Assembly (NCBI RefSeq): GCF_000344685.1
Contig: NW_006920410.1
Span: 1,758,608 to 1,822,607 of the forward strand
Origin: Gloeophyllum trabeum ATCC 11539
Taxonomy: Eukaryota; Basidiomycota; Agaricomycetes; Gloeophyllales; Gloeophyllaceae
Length of the DNA: 64,000 nucleotides
Direction of reading: 5' to 3'
The position numbers and the translations under genes were made by a program. This document shows, piece after piece, positions 1-17,482 of the stretch (positions are counted from its first letter, which is position 1; every line of letters starts with the position of its first letter). The notes beneath the pieces were generated by a model, which made no database searches, was not told the origin of the DNA, and worked only from the letters and a program-made list of their open reading frames with translations.

Positions 1-2200
1 CATCAGCCTCTTGACCGTGCTACGCCGGAAGACTCAGCATACACAGTAGAAGCCCAGTTCGGGTGTCATGGAGAGATCTTGCCACGATGCTGAGAGATTC
101 AAGACTAAATAAAGAAATCCTATACGAGCTTACCGGCGCCCAAAGCGCCTTGATTGTTATGTGAGAGTCGCCTCGCGCTCGTCCAGTTTGTAATACCTTC
201 TGCGGACCAGATATGAACTTCGGCCGGCCGCATTTACATAACCGTACGGAATAACATGTAGCCTATCCAGCGAATATGACGGCGCCGGGCGGAGGGTTAC
301 TCGCAACTTGGAATCATGGCGTGGGCTGTATAATAATACAGGGGAGCCACACAATGGCGGAGGAATCATCATTCACGAGGAAAATTAGAGTATCAAGGAA
401 CCCCATTTTCTATCTAGACAATCGCCCTCTCTCGGCCATCAGGCCGCTCGGACGTTTCGTAAATTCTGTAGAGTGCTTGAGGTTACGGGATTCTGCCAAC
501 GCCGTTGCTCCGCACCCGCTTCTATGTTAGGAGGTGGCAGGTCCCATTGCCACCTGCTACACTGCAGCTTAAACTCGCATAAGCTAGATGTACCGTTACA
601 GACAAGTCCCACCGGCCAGGAGATCTGTATGTTCTTCTGTCTCCGCCATATGGTACAATTCAATGGAAGCCGGCGTGCTCGCCTCTGCTGAAAGTTCCGT
701 ACTTCGTCGGCTGTTAACATGACGTCGGAATTCTGCACTGAATACATTCAACGGGTTCAATTTGAGGAGTTCTGTGAAGGGGGATAATATCCACCGAAAG
801 GATCAATACGGACAGAGCGCAAGGATCCTCAACACACCGGATGACCATATTATCCGAGACACCCAGGTAGGTGCAATGGGTGGACCCCCCCTGGCTGCGG
901 CTCTGATGAGCGAAGCTAGAGGGGCCGCCCGTTACATACGGAAGACTCACGCCGACAGCAAGACGTTCACCGGTGGAGCAGACTGCAGCATCTTCCTCCC
1001 CGGGCTCCAGCGGACGAGAAGAGAAGAGCTTGTACGCCAATGCCGTCGCGACATGTGATAGATGTGATATCGTGGTAGTTCCTGGTCTTATTCTATTACA
1101 GTGTCAGAGCCCTCCAGCCGCGGGGTCAGAGCTGATAGGAGTGAAAAGGGGAAATAAACTCACCGCTAGAATAATTCACAAGCGGTCTATCTCTATTCAG
1201 ATGCTTTCATGCGTTTAGATGGCGTAATTCATATGGCACGGACCAGATAACCCGCCATGGTGTAATAGAATGTCCGAATCGACGGGAAGGAACACTGCGA
1301 GGTAGAGCCTGGCGTCGATAATTATAGTGCACATCGGCTGGAGTCAGGCAATTCCCATGTACGATCAGGAAACTGAATGCCCCACCTGGAATACAGTGAA
1401 GTAGGGGTACAAAATATCCCACGTCAAACGAACCTAGCCAATGCGACATAACGCATCTCTGAGTGCGCCCTTCCCTGGATCCACAAGAAGCGGCGCCGGT
1501 TGGACGAAGCCATAACTCATGATGGCTATCGGATAGCCAGAGACATGGGCCTTCACAGAATCAGAAAACAATGGCATATAGGGAGAGCTAGGTATTGTCA
1601 AATGCAGCACTAGTACCGTTGGACGGGTAACCTGTAAATTCGCAGACGCCGTGTCATGCGGCCCGCGCGGTAGGCCGCATAATCCGAGCTCGTCTGTAAC
1701 AGGTGAGAGCTGTGCAATAGGGGAATGATCACTTTCGACCATCCCGCCTCGCGGATACGATGCTATGCACGCAGGCGTAGCACTGCTCGTTTTGGCAGCA
1801 CTGCCGTGCTTGGCGAAGAACGCGTATAGCCAAGGGCAAGACGTGCCCAGCATCTTCGCGTCCCGACGCTGCGGGCCCGGACGCTTTTCGAACTACTGGG
1901 GGGCGTTACGACACTCGAGCGCGAAGAAAGGCCGGACTCTTAAATCGGCGCGTCCACTCTGTCCTGAGAATATTCGTTTCTTTCTTCACCGGGCGACGGA
2001 TGCCCTTGTCCGCTGCACCGAACTGATGGACTCGCACGCAATCGACGTAAAGCGCACGATCAACGGACGTGCAAGCTTGTATGAATAGATCCGTTCCTAC
2101 CTTTCTTTCGAGAGAAGATTCCTGGAGCAGACTGTATATAACAGAAATGCGTACTAATAAAAGAACCAGTTATTCTTTCCCTACATGCTTCCTTTGATGA
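1..2200. other. Gene-poor stretch, no supported gene
   Basis: Only short overlapping open frames on both strands; the longest is about 139 codons on the minus strand at 1434-1853. None shows a recognisable domain, and I could not chain them through plausible introns into a conserved protein. One plus-strand frame (1765-2088) begins with a hydrophobic, signal-peptide-like stretch but resembles no family I know. Next to the repeat block and assembly gap, this is best read as degenerate or intergenic DNA. Confidence 0.5.
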
Positions 2201-2869
2201 GCACGAAAAACTCACCGATGAAGGATCATCAAGAAGCAGCGATTTCTAACCGTGGTGATTCTAGAGACAAATCAAATCGCTCCAGGACTCGGGAATGCAA
2301 GGACTAGTCGCTGATGACGAACCGCTACCTGTAAGAGACTACACCACTGATATTGACGATATCTGCATCTTTCACTTATTCCGCTGGCTTTACGCTTTTC
2401 ATGCCTTATTAGGCAGGTGGGGCTCGGCGGTTCCCGGGTATTCCCACGCCTCGCGCGACGCGTCGACGCGTCGCCTGTCCCGCTCGTTCCCCGGCGGCTG
2501 CACCTCCCCGGGGGTGTTTTTGCTCTCCTGCAGTAGATAGAAGTTGATGTATATTACCAAAATGCGTGTAACTATGGATAATGTACTCAAAAAGTCGCTC
2601 TATGTAGTCCGTTTAGCCCCCAAGAGCCGGGGAGGCCTGCTGCAAGCGGAAAAGCACTCATATTTACCGCATAAGTGCTCGAAAGCGCGGCATAAACAGC
2701 GTAAAGCATTTATTTCGGTGGATTTACGCCGATTTACATGATTTACGGCCACGTGATGCATGGATTTACGGGCACGTCACGCCCTCCGTACAATCACATC
2801 AAGCCGCCGCCGCTTCGCGCGGCGTTCCCGAGCGCTTCTCCCCATCAAACCCCGAGAGCTTTGGCGCCC
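2201..2869. repeat. Direct repeat copy 1 (669 bp), left of the assembly gap
   Basis: This stretch recurs at 3540-4208 with a constant offset of 1339 bp. The copies appear identical except for a few substitutions and one compensating insertion/deletion pair within the first 50 bp. It contains a 20-bp perfect palindrome made of overlapping ACGCGT/GTCGAC units at 2455-2474, and four GATTTAC heptamers at 2721, 2731, 2740 and 2763. The short open frames in it (about 60-80 codons) are duplicated unchanged and look non-coding. Confidence 0.95.
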
Positions 2870-3539
2870 NNNNNNNNNNNNNNNNNNNNNNNNNNNNNNN
2901 NNNNNNNNNNNNNNNNNNNNNNNNNNNNNNNNNNNNNNNNNNNNNNNNNNNNNNNNNNNNNNNNNNNNNNNNNNNNNNNNNNNNNNNNNNNNNNNNNNNN
3001 NNNNNNNNNNNNNNNNNNNNNNNNNNNNNNNNNNNNNNNNNNNNNNNNNNNNNNNNNNNNNNNNNNNNNNNNNNNNNNNNNNNNNNNNNNNNNNNNNNNN
3101 NNNNNNNNNNNNNNNNNNNNNNNNNNNNNNNNNNNNNNNNNNNNNNNNNNNNNNNNNNNNNNNNNNNNNNNNNNNNNNNNNNNNNNNNNNNNNNNNNNNN
3201 NNNNNNNNNNNNNNNNNNNNNNNNNNNNNNNNNNNNNNNNNNNNNNNNNNNNNNNNNNNNNNNNNNNNNNNNNNNNNNNNNNNNNNNNNNNNNNNNNNNN
3301 NNNNNNNNNNNNNNNNNNNNNNNNNNNNNNNNNNNNNNNNNNNNNNNNNNNNNNNNNNNNNNNNNNNNNNNNNNNNNNNNNNNNNNNNNNNNNNNNNNNN
3401 NNNNNNNNNNNNNNNNNNNNNNNNNNNNNNNNNNNNNNNNNNNNNNNNNNNNNNNNNNNNNNNNNNNNNNNNNNNNNNNNNNNNNNNNNNNNNNNNNNNN
3501 NNNNNNNNNNNNNNNNNNNNNNNNNNNNNNNNNNNNNNN
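2870..3539. other. Assembly gap (670 N)
   Basis: An uninterrupted run of N. It lies exactly between the two 669-bp repeat copies and is almost the same length as one copy. Open frames that cross it are artefacts. Confidence 0.99.
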
Positions 3540-4208
3540 GCACGAAAAACTCACCGATGAAAGGATCTTAAGAAGCAGCGATTTCTATCCGTGGTGATTC
3601 TAGAGACAAATCAAATCGCTCCAGGACTCGGGAATGCAAGGACTAGTCGCTGATGACGAACCGCTACCTGTAAGAGACTACACCACTGATATTGACGATA
3701 TCTGCATCTTTCACTTATTCCGCTGGCTTTACGCTTTTCATGCCTTATTAGGCAGGTGGGGCTCGGCGGTTCCCGGGTATTCCCACGCCTCGCGCGACGC
3801 GTCGACGCGTCGCCTGTCCCGCTCGTTCCCCGGCGGCTGCACCTCCCCGGGGGTGTTTTTGCTCTCCTGCAGTAGATAGAAGTTGATGTATATTACCAAA
3901 ATGCGTGTAACTATGGATAATGTACTCAAAAAGTCGCTCTATGTAGTCCGTTTAGCCCCCAAGAGCCGGGGAGGCCTGCTGCAAGCGGAAAAGCACTCAT
4001 ATTTACCGCATAAGTGCTCGAAAGCGCGGCATAAACAGCGTAAAGCATTTATTTCGGTGGATTTACGCCGATTTACATGATTTACGGCCACGTGATGCAT
4101 GGATTTACGGGCACGTCACGCCCTCCGTACAATCACATCAAGCCGCCGCCGCTTCGCGCGGCGTTCCCGAGCGCTTCTCCCCATCAAACCCCGAGAGCTT
4201 TGGCGCCC
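3540..4208. repeat. Direct repeat copy 2 (669 bp), right of the assembly gap
   Basis: Second copy of 2201-2869, starting at the first base after the gap and ending with the same TTGGCGCCC that borders the gap in copy 1. The mismatches to copy 1 all fall in the first 50 bases, next to the gap edge, as expected for a low-quality contig end. The palindrome (3794-3813) and the GATTTAC cluster (4060-4108) are repeated. Confidence 0.95.
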
Positions 4209-4349
4209 TTGTCGGGATACTCATTTCCGGACCCCAGGACGCGTGGCGTGTAATTAGAACGCGTCTGACGCGTCGAGGACCTATGTGCTCCTCCTCAAAT
4301 AGCATTATTTATCGTATTTAGAGCCTTTGTATCTAGTAAGAATAATATG

Positions 4350-5240
4350 TACCGTTGCCGAGCAGGACCAGGTCGACTTTGAGCGTCGCGAGTTCGGATT
4401 GTGGTGTTGGGGTCTCTGTGGCGTGGTTCTGTGACATGCAGTCACATTTCCAGTAGCTAGACGTCTACCATATATAGTGTGACTACCGCCATCATACTTG
4501 GGTGGTACTGAAGTCAACTTCGAGGCCCAAGCGGGAAGCATTGTTCATTCAAGCCATATTGAAGCTTCAATCTCTACATTGATGATACAAGTTGCCAGGA
4601 GATGAGACTGGTCACACTCAGATTTAGTAGTAGCCTAGGACATGTACTTAATTCACCGGCCGGCTTCTGATACCAACATATAGTCCACTGTTCTTAGCTA
4701 TCAAACCTACTATAAAGTGCAACACATTGCTTCGAATAGCACTTTCCCCCACCGGAATTCTTGTTGGAGTCTTTGAGGCACAGGATACTTCGCCGATGTA
4801 CCTTCCAAGTCGGGATGGTTGTTAGAGAGCCACCTCAATCCTGACATGCCACCACTCTTACAATTCCATGATGAGTGTATACAAGCTATGAACCAGACTA
4901 CATGGTTTGTCTAGATCTTAAACAACAAAGCAGAGTTGTCACTTGTACCATAGGCAGACCTTGGTAATATATAGTATTGCACAATTCATACAAAGGAGAA
5001 GGGTGCTAATTACACATATACTGTACCAGACTATGTGTATAGGCTCTTTCCATACTCTCAGACCTAAAAGAAGTGTACCGAGAGAGCACATAGAAGTCAA
5101 CAAGCATTAGCACAGGAGGAACTCGATAGTTAGAGGTGGATGTCACTCCTTTCCATCACGCGGTGTCAGGACCCCGAGTGCAAGCCCGCATTGCTGTGCT
5201 CGATTTCCTAAAGTCGACCTGGTCCTGCTCGGCAACGGTA
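4350..5240. mobile_element. Non-autonomous DNA transposon relic, 31-bp TIRs and 6-bp TSD
   Basis: Perfect 31-bp terminal inverted repeats lie at 4350-4380 (beginning TACCGTTGCCGAGCAGGACC) and 5210-5240. They are flanked by a direct AATATG duplication at 4344-4349 and 5241-5246. The 891-bp element has no long open frame on either strand and no transposase motif, so it would need a transposase supplied in trans. The superfamily cannot be assigned from the ends alone; an 8-bp AATATGTA match overlapping the left TIR leaves some ambiguity about the exact boundary. A single insertion of a MITE-like or internally deleted element is the simplest reading. Confidence 0.85.
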
Positions 5241-5479
5241 AATATGTACAGTATACCGCTTGTATTCACCATGAATCTGGCACTACTCGGGACCTTTTAG
5301 TGCAGTGGGACTTAGAGTTTTTGCGCTCTACCCGCTACCTTGGGCCATCAGCCACCGTTGACCCCGGGTCACGGTAGGGTCGATTTACGTGGATTTACAG
5401 TACCTCACGTAAACTAAGCCAAATATCTGTACTTATGTGCGGTTTAGAAGTTCAAGTCAGCAGACTCGTTAGCAAAAAC

Positions 5480-5573
5480 CGTCACCTGTGCGATTCGAAC
5501 ACACGCGGGCAAAGCCCAACCGCTACTTTGCTACAATAGCAGGCGATCCCGTTAACCACTCCGGCAAAGTGAC
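5480..5573 (-). tRNA. tRNA-Ser(GCT) with a 12-nt intron
   Basis: Read on the minus strand this folds as a class II tRNA. The 7-bp acceptor stem is GTCACTT/AGGTGAC with discriminator G. The D arm closes CCG/CGG, and the box A-like TGCCGGAGTGG is visible. The anticodon stem is ATCGC/GCGGT, the long variable arm GGGC-TTT-GCCC, and the T arm GTGTG-TTCGAAT-CGCAC supplies box B. The anticodon GCT is at 5540-5538. The loop is 12 nt too long, which places a canonical intron directly 3' of position 37 (5536-5525). A TTTTT run (5478-5474 on the minus strand) follows as the Pol III terminator. It lies about 190 bp upstream of the CHD gene, in divergent orientation. Confidence 0.93.
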
Positions 5574-5765
5574 AACAACAGCCTTTCGGTTCTGTGCAAA
5601 CTCATTACTCAACACCATGTCCATGGACAGGCCCTTCTTGCCGCATTTGGAAATGACACGACCCACATGACTGTGGGAATACGAAGATCTGAAGTATCGG
5701 CCCAAGGTCGCGTCTATCATACGCCACTTGCGCGCGTTTACTGATCACGCTCCGTCCCATCCAGC

Positions 5766-12293
<6,528 letters not shown>

Positions 12294-12973
12294 TTATAAT
12301 TACAGTCCCGGGTGTCCCTTGCTTCGCCACAGGGTAATTGTAATTAGTCATTGCTTATTAGAGTTTATTCGTCATACCTATTATCATTCTACTTGTAGAT
12401 TATTTGATAGCATGTAATTATATAAGGCCCTATGGCCGCGCTCAAGCACAGCAGAACCCGTGGGTCACGGTTGAATTTTGGCCATTAACTGTATCGTTCT
12501 GGCGCATAGTTTTCTTTTCGGTCATGGCTACATCAAGAGGAATATCGTGTGTAGACTATGTTCGCGAGACGGGAGGAAGTCTTGTGAGCATGACTTGTGC
12601 ATTCGGGGAGCAGCGGTGTCTGTGTCTGGTACATCGTGTTTGAATGGGGGTTGGACGGTCATTTCTGGGATCTGGCAATCTTTCCTCGATAGGAGCGTGT
12701 CAAATGCGTCGGTGACTAAGAGAGGAGAGCTGAAGAGCTGAGTCAGCAGGAATGGTCGGATCGCGCCATTACTAAGATACATCCATATTTGGGCTGTCAC
12801 GTGCACTCTATAATGGCAATGCCGCTGCATCGGCCAGCCGTGGGCTAAGTTATGCCCGAAATACTGCATTGGCTATACAACAAACAGTTGGTGGATGAGC
12901 TCTACTCACTGCCCCCTTCGCTGAGCCTTGCACTCGTCGGTCTTTGTGTCTGCATCCTGCAGGGTCTCAGGAC
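12294..12973. other. Intergenic, between the CHD and Rad5-like genes
   Basis: A 680-bp spacer between two plus-strand SNF2 genes. It starts AT-rich after the CHD stop codon (a likely 3' UTR), includes a TATATAAGG-like box near 12419, and becomes pyrimidine-rich before the next start codon. No supported gene on either strand. Confidence 0.6.
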
Positions 12974-15900
12974 ATGGCCTCTCCAGCTACAACCGTTTCG
13001 CCTGCTAGCTTGGCTATTTCTCCTTACGCCCAGTCCAACCCCATTGACTTAACACTTGACGATGACGGTGATACACCTAATGACACAAGACAGACGAAGC
13101 GCATGCGCTGTGAACATAAACATCCGAGTTCACTCAGTCAAGGGAGCGAGCAATTTGCTCCGAAGAATTATGCGACCCCTCAGCTCTCCTACAACCATTC
13201 TCAGACAGCGTCGAAACCAGGCCTGCATTCCATTCCCAGTAATACCCTAGCTCTGTCACCTTCGCGAGGGATTTATCGTCCCGCGTTTGCCGGACCTGTC
13301 CCCTTACCTCCTATAAGCGTGCCTTCGCCTATTCCAGGAACCTCTGGATCACAGTCATCAAGCTCTTCGACGCGGAGTCCTCCCTCCGCCACACCTGGCA
13401 TTGGCTCTTCTGCTCGCCAGGTAATAGATTTGACGTCTTCTCCCTCCCCTCCTCCACAGGCGCCTCCGTCCTTCCAGCCCAATATGGGAGGTCTGCCGGA
13501 GAGTCTTCCTCCAAAGACCCCCGTTTGCATCGGTCAGATAACTGTCACGGCACTGGTTCTTTACCCAATACCCTATCTACGTCCTTCGAATACGGACGGA
13601 ATCAGTCAAGAAGCGGATTGGATCCCAGTCCGGCTACAGTATGAGTACACGCCCAACAAAGCAGGCGGTCAGGAAACGATACACATCAAGACGCCTGCAA
13701 TGCGCACGCCTATGGGAGAGATTGCCAGCGAAAATTTTGGGGTTGTTGAACAGAAGGTTGCCTCAGCCTTGGGACCTATGCTGGGAAAAGGGTTGATAAA
13801 GCTGGATGCGAAGGTGCGCAGGGGGATGCCGAATGTATGTACCAGTATTGCACCCATACTTCGCCCTGTTAACGAGGCTTAGGTTCCCATTCTTCCGCTT
13901 CAAATGCTAGTATCTACCCCGAAAGGGAACATTCCTGTAGTCGGCAACTATTTCCACCGTAACGGTCTTCTGCTGGACCATCCAACATTTCCTTTCGACA
14001 GGCAAAGTCTGGGAAGCTTCCCATATTATAACCCCCACAATCCCCCTCCTGGCGGCTTCCGTAATATTTTCACGAATCAGCGCATAGGATATGCTGGTCC
14101 GGGCGGTAACAACATGGGTCGATGGACCACGCCTGCTGTGTCGGGTAAAAGTGTGGAGGTTCAGCGTAGCCAGATAGATGAGCTTTTCAAAAGCTTAAAG
14201 AGCGGCGATGAACTTGCAGAGACTGATCCCCGTGCGTGGTCTCTTGTGCGGTATCTCCTTGATGACTCCGGCCTTATTAATGCATTCCTCCGTTGCTATA
14301 ACGGCAAATACAGCTGCTGAGATTGCTACGAAACTCTATCCGCATCAGAAGAAGGCACTTACCTTCCTGCTTGAGCGAGAGCAAGAGCGACTTTGTCCAG
14401 ATGGCAAATCCTCATCCCTTTGGCAAGAGAGAATGAACCCAATATCTGGACAGACGTCGTGGTTCCATATCGTCACCCAGAAAGAGGTATTTGAAAAGCC
14501 CGTGGAAAGTAAAGGTGCCATACTCGCAGACGACGTACGTTCTATTCTCTTGTACCATAAAGCTCCCAGATGTCTTATCCTTTATACATACAGATGGGCT
14601 TAGGCAAGACAATTACTTGCGTTTCCCTGATTGCCTCGACACTGCGATCGGCTCATGCGTTCGCATCCTCTCCTCTTGTTCCGCCGAAGCCGCCACCTGT
14701 AGAACGCGGCAGCTCGTCAAATTTGACAGCCTCCCATTTTGCCGGCTCAGTCTGGGGTATGCCTGAAACCAATCCTGAAGCCTGCTCCTCTTCATCCAAA
14801 GGCAAAGGTCGCGCCACGAAGGACCAGGACAAAGCCGAAGCCGAATACGTCAGAGCCTGTCGCATCAAAGTGAGATCCCGGGCCACGCTGATAATTTGTC
14901 CCCTGTCGACTGTTGCCAACTGGGAAGAACAATTCCGGGAGCACTGGAAGGGTGACGTGAATGTTGTCGGAGGCGCAGGAACTGTTTGCTCTGTGACTGC
15001 TGCTCTGCAATCGCAGTCCCTGTCATCTACTGGGAGTGATCCTCCGTCGGTATCCCAGAAACTTGGTCGTGTCCGTGAAGGAAAGTCAATTCGCGTCTAT
15101 GTCTACCATGGGAATGCACGGCGACCCGACCCAACTTTTCTTGCGGATTTCGATGCTGTAATAACTACGTATACGACGTTGGCATCAGAGTTCTCTAAGC
15201 AGACTCGGAGTATTGCCACTGTTGATGAGGACGAAGATGACGAAAGTAGCGACGGACTGGCTGAAGTGGATGAGATGGGTAACACTATCATGAAGCTGTC
15301 GAAACCGAAGAAGAATGGTATGAAGCGGAAGAAACCCTGCGGCAATGGTGTCGAGGCCACCAGTCCTTTACAGAGTGTATACTGGTTTAGAGTTGTCCTG
15401 GACGAGGCACAGTGAGTTCTTCGTCTGGATTACTCGTCTGGATTTTTTCGTGGCTGAACTATCCATCGAAGTACTATCAAAGAGACGTCTACCGTCGGAT
15501 GCCGAGCTTCTTGCGACCTCATGGCCGATAGGCGACTTTGCCTCACGGGTACTCCTGTGCAGAATAAGCTTGACGATGTCTATGCCCTCATCAAGTTCCT
15601 TCGGCTCGCTCCGTTCCACGATAAGCTAGTGTGGACGGAATATATTGGTACGCCTGTGAAGTTCGGACAACCGCTCGGCGTAGCACGACTACAGACAATT
15701 ATGAAGTGCATCACCCTACGCCGGACCAAGGAATCGAAGACACAGGATGGAAAGAGAATCCTTTCGCTTCCCCCGCGCCGCGATGAGCTACGTTTCTTGA
15801 AATTCGACGAGCAAGAACAAGCTATCTACGATCAGTTCTTCAGTGAATCCAAAGCAGAGTTCAATGAGCTTTCAAACAAGAACGAGGTCATGAAGAATTA

Positions 15901-17369
15901 CGTAGGGATCCTGCAGAAGATCCTGCGGCTTCGCCAAATATGCGATCACTACGAACTGGTGCAGCTCGGCAGTAACGACCCTCAGCAAGGCTCGACATCT
16001 GGATATGATGATGCGATTGCTGCTATATGCCGAGAAGGCATCGACGCGAACAGGGCGGCCGCCGTCTTCACCCTGCTCCGCGAGTCGGGCACAACTCAAT
16101 GCGTGGAATGTGGAGGAGAGTTGAGTGTGGCCACAGAGTCTGCGCAGAGTGAAGGCTTGGATGCTGATGTAGCGCCGGTCCCCAAGCGAGGCAGGAAACC
16201 CAAGCCATGTTCTCGTGGACCTACTCGCCCTAGTAGTCCTTCGGGACCCCGTCCCATTGTCACTCGCTGTCAGCATCTGTTCTGCTTTGAGTGTTATCAA
16301 AGTGCTGTTTGCCCTGGGTGGCCCAATGTACCACCCGATGTCCTTCGTTCGTGTTCGACTTGCCAAGCCGCGTTATCTCCCAGGGATGCCGTAGAGGTCA
16401 GCCCATACTGTACTCCTCCGGAACTCGTGTATAAGAAGAAGCCAATGAAGAGGCAGAAGAGGCCCAAGGACGCTTTACTGGACAATTTCCGCCCTTCAAC
16501 CAAAGTGAAAGCCCTGCTCGGTGATCTCATCCAATTTTCGAAGGCCAATCCTCATTCTGCCAACTATGACCCAGCCTCCGTGGAAATACAGATGGTGGAC
16601 GACCAGGGAAACCAGCTCGAAGACGGAGTCGTTAAGACAATTGTCTTGTGCGTGTAAAAGCCTTCTCTTCTCCGAGGAAAGCTCCTGACTTCTCTGCCCT
16701 ATAGTTCGCAATGGACGTCTATGCTGGATAAGTGCGTGACACGCTGCTTATCTCTTCTTATCCAATATTGACGTTCACCCAGGGTTGAAGATGCCCTCGA
16801 AGCTGCGGGAATCCGTTACGAACGCCTGGACGGAACCATGAAACGCGATGATAGGACTCGTGCTATGGAGGTCCTCAAACACGATCCAGGTTGCGAGGTA
16901 TTACTAGTCAGTTTGAAAGCTGGAGGTAAGCCTGGGTTCTTATCATGCACGTTCCATCTAAAGCCGTCTTCTGCAGGTGTCGGTTTGAACCTGACGGCGG
17001 CTCAGCGAGTGTATTTGATGGATCCATACTGGTAGGTAGTGATCTGGTTCGGGATTTCCCATCTGACCTGCTTCATAATCTTCTCTCAAGGAATCCGGCA
17101 GTGGAGAACCAAGCTGTCGATCGCATCGTTAGTACTGATTCCGGCTCGCATATTGCTCAGAGGCTGACTGTTGGCTGTAGCACCGATTGGGTCAAACACG
17201 CCCTGTGACAACCGTTAGACTCATCATCGAGAACACAATCGAGGCTCGATTGCTGGAGGTACAAAGGAAGAAGACAGAGCTAGCTAACATGACGCTCGGG
17301 CAGAATTTCAGCAAGGCCGAAATGCTGCAACGCCGCATGGAAGAATTAAACCAGCTCTTCAAGACTTAG
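12974..17369 (+). CDS. Rad5/HLTF-like SNF2 ATPase with embedded RING finger
   Basis: Predicted nuclear DNA translocase and E3 ubiquitin ligase of the Rad5/Rad16/HLTF class, 1,291 residues. Exons: 12974-13834, 13883-14231, 14314-14534, 14594-15411, 15472-16647, 16705-16731, 16783-16925, 16977-17031, 17091-17127, 17181-17369; frames close exactly. The N-terminal 200 residues are Ser/Pro-rich. A region around residues 185-330 resembles the HIRAN-type domain of this class. Motif I is ADDMGLGKT, split by an intron after ADD; motif II DEAH is created by splicing; motif III is LTGTPVQNK. The RING lies between the ATPase lobes (CVECGGEL, then RCQHLFCFECY and CSTC), and helicase C follows with QWTSMLDK, GVGLNLT and HRLGQTRP. 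Rad5 homologues polyubiquitinate PCNA at stalled forks; that exact role here is inference. The start is the first Met before a conserved-looking N-terminus; an in-frame Met at 12944 is possible. Confidence 0.9.
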
Positions 17370-17482
17370 TTTATACATTCCATATTCCATTTCTTCTATT
17401 CTATTGGCGTATAATCACTTCAAATCAACAGGACCTCAGTCATTATTATTGTAGGGTACGACAAATACGGATCTCCAAAGTA

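Noticed and set aside
1765..2088. Possible secreted 107-residue protein
   Set aside because: Starts with a hydrophobic stretch, but no conserved cysteines, no splice context, and a gene-poor repeat neighbourhood; chance is more likely.
2738..3571. Open frames of 230-277 codons across the gap
   Set aside because: They consist almost entirely of N and are not sequence.
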